Shown: positions 22,050 through 33,588, counted from the first letter of the stretch. The stretch: 64,000 bases of DNA from Basidiobolus meristosporus CBS 931.73 (GCA_002104905.1 MCFE01000418.1:1-64000); one strand, 5' to 3'. A program made the numbers and translations. The notes: generated from the sequence alone by a model not told the origin.

Positions 22050-22893
22050 GATGATAGTCAGCCAGGAAGTAGTGTAGGTGTGCAAAGTGAGTCACTACCA
22101 AATGCTTCAGTAGTAATCCCTGTGAGAAAAAAACCCAGGAGAAGATGATGCAATTGCTTTGAATTGCTCACATTTGTAATGATCCCAACAGCCCTTTTTT
22201 TTTGCAATCCAAATTGAGCCATTGCAAATCAGTGATCATCCAATTTTTGATATAAGCAATATCAAGGTTGTCTCACATTTGAGACAGAACCCCTATAAAT
22301 AAACACCCTGCATATATATACATCATCTGTAATACCAGTGCAGCTATTGGATCTGTTTTGCACCTACACAATTGCTTGCGTGCTGGCTATGACACCTTGT
22401 CCAATCACTAGGATCAGGGATTTACTTGCTTGATGAGCAAAATGAGATATTTGATGGTGAATCAGGTAGCTTTTTTAGTAGTCAATGAGCCAATTGGGGG
22501 GCTGCCAGCTTCAGGATACTTTTGGACCAATTAACCACTGAGATACCGTCCAATTGGAGTGAGGGTAACCAAAATGGTAAGTATTAGTGTAGTTTATAGT
22601 GTGATACACATTTATTTCCATTTACATTAAAGAAACATATCCAAATACCGGATTTTACCTGCCATAATGGCGGTATCCAATTGCGCATGTGATGCAAATA
22701 TTACAAGTTGGCGCGATCATCCGTTCCAACCTCATTGTGTCAGATTGTGCCATAGTGTGCAAGATTGTCCCGCATAGTGCAAAATTGTCCAAGAACAATC
22801 CTTCCTTCTGGTAGCTATAATATTGCGCCCAATTGTTCTTTACAACCGCAGATTGCGCCGCATGCCCTGGCACGGTACAATGGAACAAGTCTA

Positions 22894-23930
22894 ATATGGG
22901 ATGAAGCCAGCAAATTTGTGGTACAGAATGAAACACTGTACTAAATTGTGGATGGAAGCCTATTGCCTATTGCCCTGATGTTGCTTGCCTGGATTTAATA
23001 CACAAGCCACACAGTAGATATGGACATCTTGGAATTGAAGGAACCTATAGCCTTGTGAAAGCCAGAGCATGGCGGCCCAGAATGAAATAAGACATTGAGA
23101 AGCTAGCAGAAACATCTCAAATTGCCAAATCAACCAAGGCCAACCGCAGAGAATTGCTGAACTCTTTCCATTAGAGCCTGTAAGACCATCTGAAAGATGG
23201 GAAATTGACTTTATTGGATGACTGCCAACTACCAGGAAATGCAACCATTAGATCCCAGTAGCAACTGACCATGCCACCAAATGGCCAGTGGCTAAAGCAG
23301 TACCTGTAGCCAGTGAACAAGAAGTTGCAAGTTTCATCAGCCATGAGATCCTTATGAAGCATGGATGACCTGTAGAGATTCTATCCAATAGAGGAGCAAA
23401 CTTTATGGCAAAGACATTGGAAGCTTACCTAGAAATGCAGCACATTAAACATGTGAAAACCTTGGCATATCACCCTAGAACCAATGGAGTCACTGAGCAA
23501 CTTGATGGGTTATTTGGAAAAATGCTGACCAAGTATGCAAATGGAGCTGTCAGAAGATGGGATGAGTACATAGACTAAGTACTCTTTGCATGCAGAGTTA
23601 TAGTACACAACACCACCCAACAATTGCCATTTTACTTAGTGTATGGATGTGAACCAAGGATTCCAGGAGTTCTCACACAACCAAAGCTTGCAGATGCCTT
23701 AGTAGATGAGCTCAGGTAGCCAAGTACACACCAGCAACTGGAAAAAAGATGTCAAGAGGTACAGGCCAAAGTATCTCAAAGTGCAGAAAAGATGAAGCAG
23801 AGATTTGATAAGACTATATCACCAGAATCATTGACAGCTGGAAACTTTATATTGCTGAGAAACAATACTTGGAAGAAGCTTGAGCCCCAATGGATGAGAC
23901 CTTTTAAGATCATCAGAGAATGTCTTTTTG
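22894..23930 (+). pseudogene. Gypsy integrase region
   Basis: Continuation of the interrupted gypsy polyprotein. Visible motifs are FVVQNETLY, PVRPSERWEIDFIG (first catalytic Asp), the second catalytic region LSNRGANFMAKTLEAYL (Asp of the usual D-N-G-x-x-F replaced), and YHPRTNGVTEQLDGLFGKML (catalytic Glu). LPFYLVYGCEPRIP and a C-terminal basic stretch follow. It has several stops (for example within DFIG-stop-LPTTRKC). It ends before the purine tract at 24027-24040. Confidence 0.85.
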
Positions 23931-24040
23931 CTACTTACTACTAGTGGACAAGCTAGGGAATATCCAGGAGGAGCCAGATAACTTTGCATTATTTTTTGAT
24001 TGCATATATATGGAAGTCAGTCAAACCAAAGGGGAAATAG

Positions 24041-24215
24041 TGTTACATATACTGGTGTATGTGTTGTCACAACTTTATTTCAAATGCTTACTTTGGTGGG
24101 TCATCATTAAATCTTACATTCATGTAGGTGCAATGTCTCAAATGCAAGACTGTCTTAAATTCACATGAGTATTGACCAAAAAGTAATATTATAGTGTAAT
24201 GTTGTTGAAGGTCAA
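24041..24215 (+). repeat. Gypsy family B LTR, first part
   Basis: Starts TGTTACATATACTGG directly after the purine tract. It matches, in reverse, 7340-7479, including TACATTCATGTAGGTGCAAT (24116-24135 and the complement of 7388-7407). The match fades by about 24200, where Tnp2-like coding sequence begins, so the LTR is truncated. Confidence 0.5.
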
Positions 24216-24219
24216 ACTG

Positions 24220-27200
24220 TTTGCCCCATGGACAAGACTACTTTGATTCAATACCATAAGAGAAGAGACAAAAGACCATGTGGCTATTGTAGCAAGTCTC
24301 TCAGCCATGATGCATGCAGACAGCATAGGAAGTAATACAAGGATCATGGCCAGTATTGTGCCACACAAGTCATATTTGACCATTCATCAGTCACTACTGT
24401 ACCATCATTATCTTGCCAGCCAGTTGATGCTTCTATATTGGCACCAGGCTGTCTTTGTCACCTAAGTAAACTGAATCAGGTGAGTTTGTGATGCCAATAG
24501 GCTCACCCCAGCCTTCTGAATATAGATTTTGAGCCTCACTCCCCTAACAACAGTATTATGCATGAGCCCATCAAATCCCTATATGCCAATAGACAATACC
24601 CATTGAAACAAATGCCAAGAATACTTTATGGAGCCAAGTGAGCCCAGTAATCCACCTACTGGTAAATGATATAATGTTGTGGATAGAGAAGTGGGGTACT
24701 TCCACTAATATCAGTAATGGGGGCTTTGAGGATTTATAACTACTTCTTGCCAAGATCATACTGGGATGCAACTAACCATGTACATGGTACAAGTGGACGG
24801 CCGTCATGTGGCTGGCAACATATGATTTGGAGATTGTCCTGATTCCAGCATGTGTTAGCAGTTGCATGGCATTCACATCCAAAAATGCTACCATTGCAAA
24901 TGTCCAAGTTGTCAGGAATCCACCACCATCAAGGGAAATTATTGTTCACACTCCAGATATATTCCAGTAATACCCTGTCTGAGGAAGCAGATGCAGTCCA
25001 ACAAATATTGCAAAGTTATGCAGTACTGCACTCAGTATCAATCAAGCGCAAATATATCCAATATATTTGATGGCAAACATTACAAACAGCTAAGAAGCAA
25101 GGGCTACTTTGAAAGTATGTATTACCATGCCTTTGCCTTAACACTTAATGGATTCTTGTTAAATAAGTACTCTACCAGCAAATCTTGATGGCCACTGATT
25201 CTCATCAATCTGAATCTCCCACCCATCTTATGGTATCAGAGCAATAATCTGATGGTAGTCTCACTGGTATCTGGGCCTAAATCACTGTCCAACCTGGATA
25301 GCTACCTGTATCCATGGCTGGATGAATCTTGTATGCTTTCTAGCAGGATAACAGTGCATATTATTAACTGCATTGGAGATACCCCAGCCATCAGCAAGAT
25401 AGCAGTTTTTTCCTGGCACAATGGACAGCATTGCTGTCAAATGTGTTAGATCCAGGGAATTTACTCAATAACTCACACACATTACTATTACCAAAACATC
25501 CGCACTAAGAACATCAACTTTTCACAGAGAGAATGCACAGAAGCCAGCACGTAACTGCAGCAAAGTTGGCAAGCTATAGGCCATTGGCCAGAATATGGAA
25601 TCAATTGGAAACCAGAGATACTTAAGATAGAGGGTATCTGTTGAAGCAAAAGCTTTCCACTGGGAGCAATGCACTACTTTTCAACAATATTCCTATACTG
25701 ATGACCAAGTTGTACCTGGGGCATTTCAAGCTAAATGAGCCCTTTGAGATGCTGGAGATGTTTGAAAGAATTGGCAATATATTACATAGTATCCACTTGC
25801 CTAAGTACTTCTCACAGGCTCTAATCAATATTCATCTGCATATGCAACAATACAAATGCAAAGACTGGATGAACTGGATATGTATTTATTCAGGTGGCAT
25901 TCTGAAGCCATTCCTACCAAGAGTATACTGGAAGCATTGGGAGTTATATGTGGACATTATTGGAATATTTATCCAGAAGTGGATCACCAATGCCAACTTG
26001 ACACATCTACAGCTGTTGTACAGGGAGTTTGCGACGGGATTCAAGTGGCTATACTACAAACATGATGCTTAACATGTAGATCTCTGCTACTAAGGTGTCC
26101 AATCTCTACTCCATCTTGCATGGTGTGTGGAGAATATTGGACCTTGCTTCACCTTTTGGGAGTTTCCTATGGAGCAGATGTGTGGGGAGATAGGAAGACA
26201 AGTTGAGTTGCAGGTACTACCATATCCCAATCCCATTAAGAATACTACCTGCAAGTCTGTCATGGATGTGATGAGTTGGTGCATGGAGGACAGCCATGAA
26301 GAGTTGGAAAATACTGAGGACAAATGTGCACATGGAGACATCTATGCCTATGGCATTCAGAAGCTAAGCAGCCCCAATGTGTGGGTAATTAGTTAAGTAA
26401 TTCAAAGTTGGGTTGGGTGCAACAGGCAACTAATCTTTATTAGAAAAACTCTACCAAGGTATGCCGGATTTCTCCTGGTCACAAGCCAACTTCTGCACCA
26501 TTCAATACAGAATTTTCACAAACAAAAGCTATAGTGCACCTATAGGGGGGACTAAAATCCAGCAGGGAGAAGGAATATATTGGCTAAAACCAAGAAGTTC
26601 TTTGCAGATATTCAGGAGGTATTCAGGGCAGAAGTGGCAACAACTAAGCATAAGTTTGCAAGATGTATATGTTACCAACAGTACAAGGTATATGGCAACT
26701 TTGCAAGTGTTACACTAAAAAGCCGTAAATTTGAGGTGATAGAAGTATGTCAATTGTGGCAGGTGTGCATGTTTGTAGTGGTTACTAAGCAGGAGGCCAT
26801 AGTTTTTTTTGATTTAAACTATATGTGGAATACTCAAGGTAGTAGTGGGTAAGCAAATAAAGATGGTGATTCTACAGTGGAATATATGAATTGCACAAGG
26901 GGAGGTAGAAAAAGGAAATATCATTTGGTAAATTGGTACAGTAGCATTATACCGAATCAGCTGTAAGTCATCATACTGCTAATATAATGCCATCAGAGTC
27001 TTGCCGTGAGGCCGTCAAAGAACTGTCAAGTTTCTTACCATATAAAGCAATTGGATATCCTGGCTGGTTGGATCCACTTGAAATAGTTGTAGAGTGCTAA
27101 AAGACTGCAGCAATACCATGCAATTATTGCCATAACACCAATTGAATCTTGTTGTGTTTTATCCCTTTGTTTGGTAGTAAAATCATCAAGACACCATTGT

Positions 27201-27330
27201 GATCCTGTAATAAGATTGTTAAGATGGTCACAAGTTCCAAGCTGCTGGTATTATGATGGTCTTTAAATGGGATCCTGATTGCTGATCTGAATTGGATCCA
27301 CCTGTGGGACCAAATTAATTTTCATAGGGT
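24220..27330 (+). pseudogene. Tnp2-like DNA transposon, transposase pseudogene (copy B)
   Basis: This is the longest copy of this family in the window. Read across several frames it shows an N-terminal Cys/His cluster (PCGYCSKSLSHDACRQH, about 24275). A block YIPVIPCLRKQMQS and then NIFDGKHYKQLRSKG (about 24955-25105) follows. DSYLYPWLDESCML leads to a block ending IGDTPAISKIAVFSWHNGQH and CCQMC (to 25446). The C-terminal half has HSIHLPKYF, WKHWELYVDI, FWEFPMEQMCGE (25640-26395) and a Cys-rich tail. This order is that of fungal Tnp2-family transposases with the Transposase_21/DUF4218-like C-terminus. It has many stops. The 3' boundary TTTTCATAGGGT at 27319-27330 recurs at the ends of copies C and D. 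Confidence 0.75.
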
Positions 27331-27344
27331 TTAAATGTATGTAA

Positions 27345-28041
27345 TGTTGTACAAGCTTGTAGTTCCACCTAAATATTCAACTAACTTAGTCACTTAGATC
27401 ATTACCTTCAAATCCTAGAGAATACCAACCAAAATCTTTGTTGGGATTTACTTAGAATATTTTCAGCAAAATATCAGGTACCTAGAACATGAAAATCCAC
27501 AAAGTTGCTCAAACTGTTGTAAGAGTCTTGGAGATATTGGAAGTGATTTGGGAGAACAAGTAGATTATGTGGTTTTCACTTAATGATATATTGAATGTAA
27601 AAGTAGTATTTATACTTTTACCAGGTCTTGGCATTACAAACACGTAGAATAGGTTAAGGAAGGTCCCAAGAACATGTGTGCAAAGTTTGGGCTGTTTAGA
27701 CAACTTTGAGAATTTTCATGTTCTGGGTACCTGGTATTTTGGTGAGAATAGTCTAAGTAAATCCCAACAAGGAGTTTGGTCAGTATTCTCTAGGATTTGA
27801 GGGTAATGATCTAAGTGACTAAGTTCGGTGAATATTTAGGTGGAATTACAAATTTTTATAACACAAACAGCCTCAAATTTTGCACACATGCTCTTGGGAC
27901 CTTTTGCAATCAATTCTACATGTTTATTATGCCAAGCCCAGGTAAAAGTATAAATACTACTTTTATATTCAATAAATCATTAAGCAAAAAGCGCATAATC
28001 TATTAGTTCTCCCAATAAATTTCCCCAAGACTCTTACAATA
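27345..28041 (+). repeat. Solo LTR (copia C family), split by a second solo LTR
   Basis: The outer LTR is 27345-27514 plus 27869-28041. It matches the LTR at 60377-60725 in the same orientation (TGTTGTA...TTACAATA). Its flanks TGTAA and TGTAT agree at four of five bases. It was interrupted by insertion of a reverse-orientation LTR of the same family at 27515. Confidence 0.88.
27515..27863 (-). repeat. Solo LTR (copia C family) nested in the outer LTR, TSD CAAAC
   Basis: Exactly 349 bp, the same length as the LTR at 60377-60725, in reverse orientation (TGTTGTAAGAG...TTATAACA). It is flanked by the perfect 5-bp repeat CAAAC (27510-27514, 27864-27868). The outer LTR resumes without loss after the repeat. 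There is no internal sequence, so it is a recombination product. Confidence 0.93.
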
Positions 28042-30717
28042 TGTATGACCATTCCTTTCACCTCAAGCTAAATGAGCCATTTGTAATATCTTGCCAAGTA
28101 TCTCAGATCTCACCAGTATTGCAGAGTATCTGCTACCCTAAGTACTTCTCATGGGCTCTTGTCAATACTCATACATATGTGCAACAATACAAGTGCAAGG
28201 ACTGGATGAACTGGGTATGTATTTATTCAAGTGGCCTTCTGAAGCCATTGCTGCCCAGAGTACATTGGAAGCATTGAGATTCATATGTGGACATTGTAAG
28301 AGTATTTATTCTAAAGCGGATCACCAATGCCAACTTGACACATCTACAGCTTTTGTACAAGGGATTTATGATAGGATTTGAGCAGCCATACTACAAACAT
28401 AAAGCTGAATGTGTAGATCTCTGCCACTGCTGTATCCATTTGCTAATCCATCTTGCTTGGTGTGTGGAGAATATTGGACATTGCTTCACCTTTTGGGAGT
28501 TTCCTATGGAGCAGATGTGTGGGGAGATAGGAAGACCAGTCAAGTTGCAGGTACTACCATATCCCATTCTCATCAAGAATATTACTTTCAAGTCTGTCAT
28601 AGTTGTGATAAGTTGGCACCTGGAGGACAGCTAGGAAGAGTTAGAAAGTACTGAGGACATATGTGCGCATGGAGACACCTATGCCAATGGCATTAAGTAG
28701 CTAAGCAGCCCCAATGCATGGGTAATTAGTTAAGTAATGCAAAGTTGAGTTGGATGCTGCAATCAACAAATTTTTTATTAGGAAAACTCTACCAAAGTAT
28801 TCAAGGTTTCTCTTGGTTACAAGACAACCGCTGTAGTGGGGTGACAGTGACACCCACTGACAGATGTGCTCATTCCCTTATTTTCTACTTCTCTATATCT
28901 CTACTACACTAATTTTAGTTTTATCCCATTTGTCTTACCCAATCATTACTATCCCATAAGCCAGTTGAGTATCACACCTGCTTACCTTATTGCATAAGTT
29001 ACCCCTCACTTTGTGTAAGAATACTAGCTATAAGTGCTTCTATATTAGACAAGTACCTGCCCCAGTACCCGTGACACATGATCAACCCATGCCACCATCC
29101 CTACCATTTCCACACCATATATGGTATCCCTATGTTACACAGGTTTCAGAATACTGATACCTGATTGGTTGGATGTGCTGTGCCTCTTAGAACCTTCTGG
29201 CACCTATTTAGAACATTCTTAGGTCATTCTGATGTCATTAAGATTTCTATAGATATCTGGGACCTTCTGGAACACCATGATTAGTAATCACTTAGCCAGT
29301 AAGAAAAGTATATAAGGGAGGCTATCCCCCAACAATAAATCATCATCCCTTTTATCAATATACCAACTTGTTGATCAGTGTGATCACTGCTACCTGAACT
29401 TCCAACCACAGGACACTCCCAGGAAACTGCGCTGATAGCCAACTGACCTTGGAGGCCCTACTTGTGAGGAATACTCAGAGTAGGTATCTTTTATTATATT
29501 GGATTCTTTCCCAAGTTTGTTCTTGTACAGGCAAAGATACTTTTCTGTCTTTGTAACTATTGACCACAGCTGCATTCTTATCAAGTCCCTGCTGGTGGAG
29601 TTTACAGTTGTTTTGACTTTGGAAGCTTTAGTACATTGTCATCTCAAAGGACGCTGAACCCAGCACATACTTTTGTTAAGACGCCAACTAAGTTGGGGAT
29701 TGTAGCTCAATAGTTTTCCCTTGACAAGCTTGTGGCTTTATTACCCTTCACATTAGATAAGAAACAGAACCCAAGTATTCCTAGCAAGCTTTTGCCAGAG
29801 GTTATTGCACCCAGTGAACACCCCACACACAAAACACTTGAGAAGTGTTGGACGTATATCTCCCTTGGACCTATTCACTACCACACCGCCACTCAATACA
29901 GAATTTGCATAAACAAAAGCCAGAGTGCACCTATAAGGGGGACTAGAATCCAGCTGGGAGAAGGAGCATATTGGCTGAATACCAAAAAGTTATTTGCAGA
30001 TATTCAGGAGGTATTCTTGGCAGAAGTGGTGGCAACCAAGCATATGTTTGCAAGATGTATATGTTGCCAGCAATACAAGGTATATGGCAACTTTGCAAGT
30101 ATTGCACTAAAAAGCTGTAAAGCTGAGGTGATAAAGTATGTCAAATGCAGCAGGTGTGCACATTTGTAGAGTTTAGTAAGCTAGAGGCCATATATTTTTT
30201 TTGATTTGAATTATATGTGGAATACCCAAGGTAGTAGTGGGTAAGCAAATAAAGAGAGGTGATTCTACAGTGGAATATATGAATAGTGCAAGGGGAGGTA
30301 GAACAGGGAATTCCATTTGGTAAATTGGTATGGTAGCATTATACAGAATTAGCTGTAGGCCACCATACTGCCATGATAATGCCATCAGAGGCTTGCAATA
30401 AAGCCATCAAAACATCAAGTTTCTTACCATATAAGGCAATTGGATGTACTAACCAGTTAGATCCATGCAAACAGTTGTAAAGTTCATTAAGAATGCAGCA
30501 TTACCATGCAACCCTTGGCAAAACATTGCCTAAACACCATCATGTTTTTTAACCTTATTTGGTGGTAAAATTAGCCAAATGCTGTTATGATCCCATCATA
30601 AGATTGTGTTGTGTCATTAATTCCAAGGTGCCAGTATTATAATGGTCTTTTGACGGGATCCTGACAGCTGATCTGGATTGGATCCACCCTGCAAGACAAA
30701 AATATTTTTCATAGGGT
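28042..30717 (+). pseudogene. Tnp2-like transposase pseudogene (copy C), split by an LTR-like insertion
   Basis: Bases 28042-28831 match the middle to C-terminal part of copy B (LNEPFVIS, WKHxEFICGH, FWEFPMEQMCGEIG, KSVIVVIS). Bases 29885-30717 match its 3' part (the Cys-rich CICCQQYKVYGNFAS, then the non-coding tail ending TTTTTCATAGGGT). A 1053-bp insertion separates them. The 5' part is absent. Multiple stops. Confidence 0.72.
28827..29889 (+). mobile_element. 1053-bp solo-LTR-like insertion with TSD ACCGC
   Basis: The insertion (28832-29884) starts TGTAGTGGGG and ends CACTACCAC, flanked by ACCGC on both sides (28827-28831, 29885-29889). A TATA-like TATATAAGGG at about 29309 and an AATAAA at 29334 fit a plus-strand LTR promoter and polyadenylation region. 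It has no long ORF and no second copy here. Its class is inferred from length, TSD size and these signals. A non-autonomous DNA element remains possible because TGTAGTG and CACTAC are nearly inverted. Confidence 0.6.
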
Positions 30718-31870
30718 ATTAGCCAGAACCTTTCTGCTAATATTTCTGCCACTCTCTGTCAATTCTAAGATTCTGCACTTAATTGTCCCTTTGGTTAAGC
30801 TAAGCTATTCAAGAGCTTTTAGTACACCTTTCTCTTTGATACAACAATGATTGAACAAAATGGGTTGGTAGGTGTATATACATAATGCACAACATGTCAT
30901 CAATTAATAGCTGAGACACTTTTGTAGAGGCCTCTAATTGGCATATTTCTTCTTTACCCACAAGTGAGTCTGTGTTATGGCAGTAGTACATTGTGCAGTC
31001 ACACCTAATGAGATAAAAGCTGACACATTTGACCATACTATGTATGATTTGCAAACATACCGTACAGATCAAATTTGATCAGTGGTATAACACCTATTTA
31101 TATGAGTGGTTAAACTGAATAGAAGTGTTGGGAGTACTCAGCCTTATGTGCCTCCTATGTCCTTTAACAGTGCATTCATGCTATGGATCTGAGAAAAAAC
31201 AAAGCATATATCACTTGCATTTGGCAGCTAGTAGGGCAAATGAAAATCCCCTATCACTGTTCTACCATCATGTATAACAAATACAAGGGTGCCAGTTCAA
31301 GCTAGGAGCTCCCACTGCTTGGGAGTCTGATGTTATTATGGAGAAGGGGCATGTTTCTGGTACAAATATGGAGCAACTTCCAATTCTTGGTCTCTAAACT
31401 CAGTCAAGTCCTCCAGCAGGACTTGCACTGTCAGCTAAATATCCCAGATATTTCCACCTGCTCCTTACAGGATGCATGCATATATTGAGTTATAACCGCA
31501 ATAGCCTTTCTGCATAGTAACTAGGTGTGCAACACTCTGTGAGATCCAATGAAACGTAAGTGGCTTGCCATTGGCTGGTCTGCCAGCAACATAAAAAGAA
31601 GTTACATTGGTTTTGTGCAAGTATGGTAGCCCCTAGGAGTGCCCATTTTGATAAAGGAAAACTGGTTAGCATGGGAGATTGCTTGTAAGACTGCACTCCA
31701 GATGCTTAAGGATGGTTCCATCAAGCTGGCGTACCTCAGTGTACCAGATTAAAGAGCAGAACTTATAGTCAACATAGGGCTGTACTATTGGAGACGTACT
31801 TGGTCAGGGTCTAGTATCATGGAGCAGCAGTGGCTAGAATTGGATGGCCATAGGCCACAACTATGAGTGT
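30718..31870. other. AT-rich intergenic or decayed repeat, no identifiable gene
   Basis: CpG-poor sequence like the flanking transposons, with only short ORFs on either strand. The minus-strand frame at 31490-31696 (WQATYVSLDLTECCTPSYYAERLLRL) looks mildly coding but I do not recognise it. CpG frequency rises abruptly at about 31870 (ACGGTACGATATTACCCGAC), which marks the edge of the gene island. Confidence 0.5.
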
Positions 31871-32448
31871 TGACCACGGTACGATATTACCCGACTGCAC
31901 GACGTTTTAGCCACATGAGTGGTAATGTCAACGCGCATTCTACCAAACCTCACAAATCGTATCTATGAAGCAACACGTCGAAGTCTCGTCGAGAGCGATG
32001 GATCGGGAGGAGGTGGTGTCCGATGGTTCCACTCGTATCTCCCCCGACCAGGGACGGTCATCCCGTGATCTGGATGGGATATGGCCTGCCATCTCGTATA
32101 TCTGAAACGACGATATGACACGCACATGACACACTGCTGAAATGATCCCTCGCGTGGTGGCTGATGCGCCCGCCTCCAAGGTACGATGGGAGTCCACAAA
32201 CCCGATCCATCCTGCGATAGCCCGTGCATTCGTCCAGCCGACGAATACACCATTCATTTCCATTCATCTGGATGCATCGGGCTGAGCCACCCAGCTGCGA
32301 ATGCCCCTCTGAAACGGAGTTTCACCGGATGTTGCGAGGGAGGGTCGCTACGCGTGCGAGAACAGTTATTCGGACGCATAAATACCAGGGCCTCCAAGGA
32401 GTCCACCCATCCCACTTCCACCCACCTCCTTCGACTTCCACCAGCAGC
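31871..32448. other. CpG-rich upstream region of the first glycine-rich gene
   Basis: Overlapping ORFs in several frames (31940-32267 minus) reflect low stop frequency in GC-rich DNA rather than a gene. They share no codon or domain support. The TATA-like site at 32377-32384 lies at its right end. Confidence 0.5.
32377..32384 (+). promoter_or_regulatory. TATA-like box upstream of the first glycine-rich secreted protein
   Basis: CATAAATA, 65-72 bases before the ATG at 32449. A pyrimidine- and CCA-rich leader follows. The other secreted-protein genes in the island also have TATA-like boxes, 37-70 bases from their start codons. Confidence 0.5.
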
Positions 32449-33057
32449 ATGAGACTCGTCGCCACCACCGCACTCTTCGTCCTGGCCTTCAGCCAGATCG
32501 CCACCGCGGCCAGCGTGGCCGGATTGAACGAGGCTGGTGATGAGAGTGCCAACATCGATCCCAGCTTCCGGGACTACGTGCCAAACTTCGGAGGGTTCAA
32601 GTCGGCAACGAAGAACCTGGCCTCGAGAACATACGGCATAGCCTCCCGGATCACCAAGGGGATCGGCAGCGGCCTAGGATACTTCCTTGGTGGCTCCGGG
32701 GCCCGTGGGAACTCCGGAGGTCGGGCTCGCGGGGCGATCGAGGGGGACATGGGCCGCGGCATCGGCCCCCAGATGGCAGGGAACTTCCGTGGAAGCGGAA
32801 AAGGCAACCTCGCCGATATCGTCGGTGGGAAGATCGATGGTGGTGGAAAGGGATCGGGCGGATTGAACTTCGGCAAAGCCCCCCGCAAGGGGATCAAGTT
32901 TGTTCCCCCCGTGGCCGGCGCGAAAGTGGGGGATTTCAAGGAGGGACTTGAATCGGCCAAAGGAAAGCCGGTCGTCTTACCCGTCAAGCTGGGCAAGGTA
33001 ACCAAGGCGGCGAAGGCGATCGGCCATTCTGCCCCCAAGCCCAAGGCTGCCCCTTAG
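32449..33057 (+). CDS. Glycine-rich secreted protein, member 1 of a local family
   Basis: A 202-aa protein with an evident signal peptide (MRLVATTALFVLAFSQIATA, cleavage after about residue 20). The start at 32449 is chosen because an open frame exists upstream but only this Met gives a signal peptide. An acidic, Asn-containing segment comes first. Then residues about 70-150 hold a Gly-rich core shared with the neighbour at 33589: GSGLGYFLGGSG, GGRARGAIEGD, AGNFRGSGKGN, and GGGKGSGGLNFG. The C-terminus is Lys/Pro-rich and basic. There are no cysteines. No intron. AATAAA lies at 33109. I do not recognise the family. The composition fits a cell-wall or extracellular structural protein, or a secreted effector; both are inference. 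Confidence 0.8.
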   Translation: MRLVATTALFVLAFSQIATAASVAGLNEAGDESANIDPSFRDYVPNFGGFKSATKNLASRTYGIASRITKGIGSGLGYFLGGSGARGNSGGRARGAIEGDMGRGIGPQMAGNFRGSGKGNLADIVGGKIDGGGKGSGGLNFGKAPRKGIKFVPPVAGAKVGDFKEGLESAKGKPVVLPVKLGKVTKAAKAIGHSAPKPKAAP

Positions 33058-33588
33058 AATCCGTTGTTCATGTACATGAATATAGAGCTTCCTAGATCAC
33101 AGTGTATTAAATAAACTACGCCCCCCTTTATTGAGAATTGTTGTGCATATCCTAAGCCACTATGGCCACATTGCTATGATGGTGTGCGGTTATCAGACAG
33201 TCCAACGGATGGGATGATGGTGTGCGATTATCAAAGACAGTCCAACGGATGGGATAATTGTAAGTTCAGGAAACGCCATGTGTGTTCTACTTGGCTTGTA
33301 GGCGAACGTTGATGAAAACACATGAGCCTTGGTTGTTAGTAGATCACCGCAACTAGGATGCCCGGCCACATCAGTAGCAAACAATTGATTTGACTGGTGA
33401 GAACAGCCATTAGCATGGCTCCACATGAGCAACAAGCATCGCCAAGTATTCCTGACTACACGTGGAGTGATCCCTTCCCCAGAAGGAAGGCCAATAAGCG
33501 CGAGATGAGATAAATGCAAACACTGAAACCAAGATTAAGTGGAGAACCAGTTTTTATTGAAGAACTTGAAGATTCTAATGCGGGGAAC
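33058..33588. other. Convergent intergenic region with a short direct repeat
   Basis: Lies between the 3' ends of two glycine-rich genes. A unit of about 45 bases (GGTGTGCGxTTATCA, then GACAGTCCAACGGATGGGAT) occurs twice, at about 33180 and 33219. Small ORFs here have no support. Confidence 0.55.

Larger units (their letters stand above)
19490..22891. mobile_element. Harbinger/IS5-like DNA transposon, 3402 bp, with TIRs and TA target duplication
   Basis: It begins GACTTGTTCCGCTGGATAGT and ends with the complement of GACTTGTTCCATTGTACCGT. The first ten bases are perfectly inverted, and the imperfect repeat extends to AGTGCCA. It is flanked by TA on both sides (19488-19489, 22892-22893). Removing it with one TA restores the gypsy frame (KKIL joined to IWDEASKFVVQNETLY). 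It holds two divergent coding regions: a DDE transposase on minus (19672-20556) and a 377-aa ORF on plus (20916-22049). CpG is frequent inside it compared with the host gypsy, which suggests a later arrival. Confidence 0.9.
16145..24040 (+). mobile_element. Ty3/gypsy retrotransposon, degenerate, split by a DNA transposon
   Basis: A 369-bp 5' LTR-like segment (16145-16513, TGTTATGATA...TTGTAACA) is followed by a TGGTAGCAGC primer site. Then come gag, a CCHC knuckle, protease, RT and RNase H up to 19489. A 3402-bp transposon is inserted at 19490-22891. Zinc-binding integrase and integrase core resume at 22892 and run to about 23930, with a purine tract (AAAGGGGAAATAG) ending at 24040. The frame joins cleanly across the inserted transposon once one TA is counted once. 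Stops such as those near 16968, 18323 and 19130 disable it. The sequence at 24041 does not match the 5' LTR beyond about 14 bases. Confidence 0.85.

Noticed and set aside
31940-32267. Overlapping minus-strand ORFs of 69-107 aa
   Set aside because: Three frames open at once in GC-rich promoter DNA, with no signal peptide, domain or TATA element.
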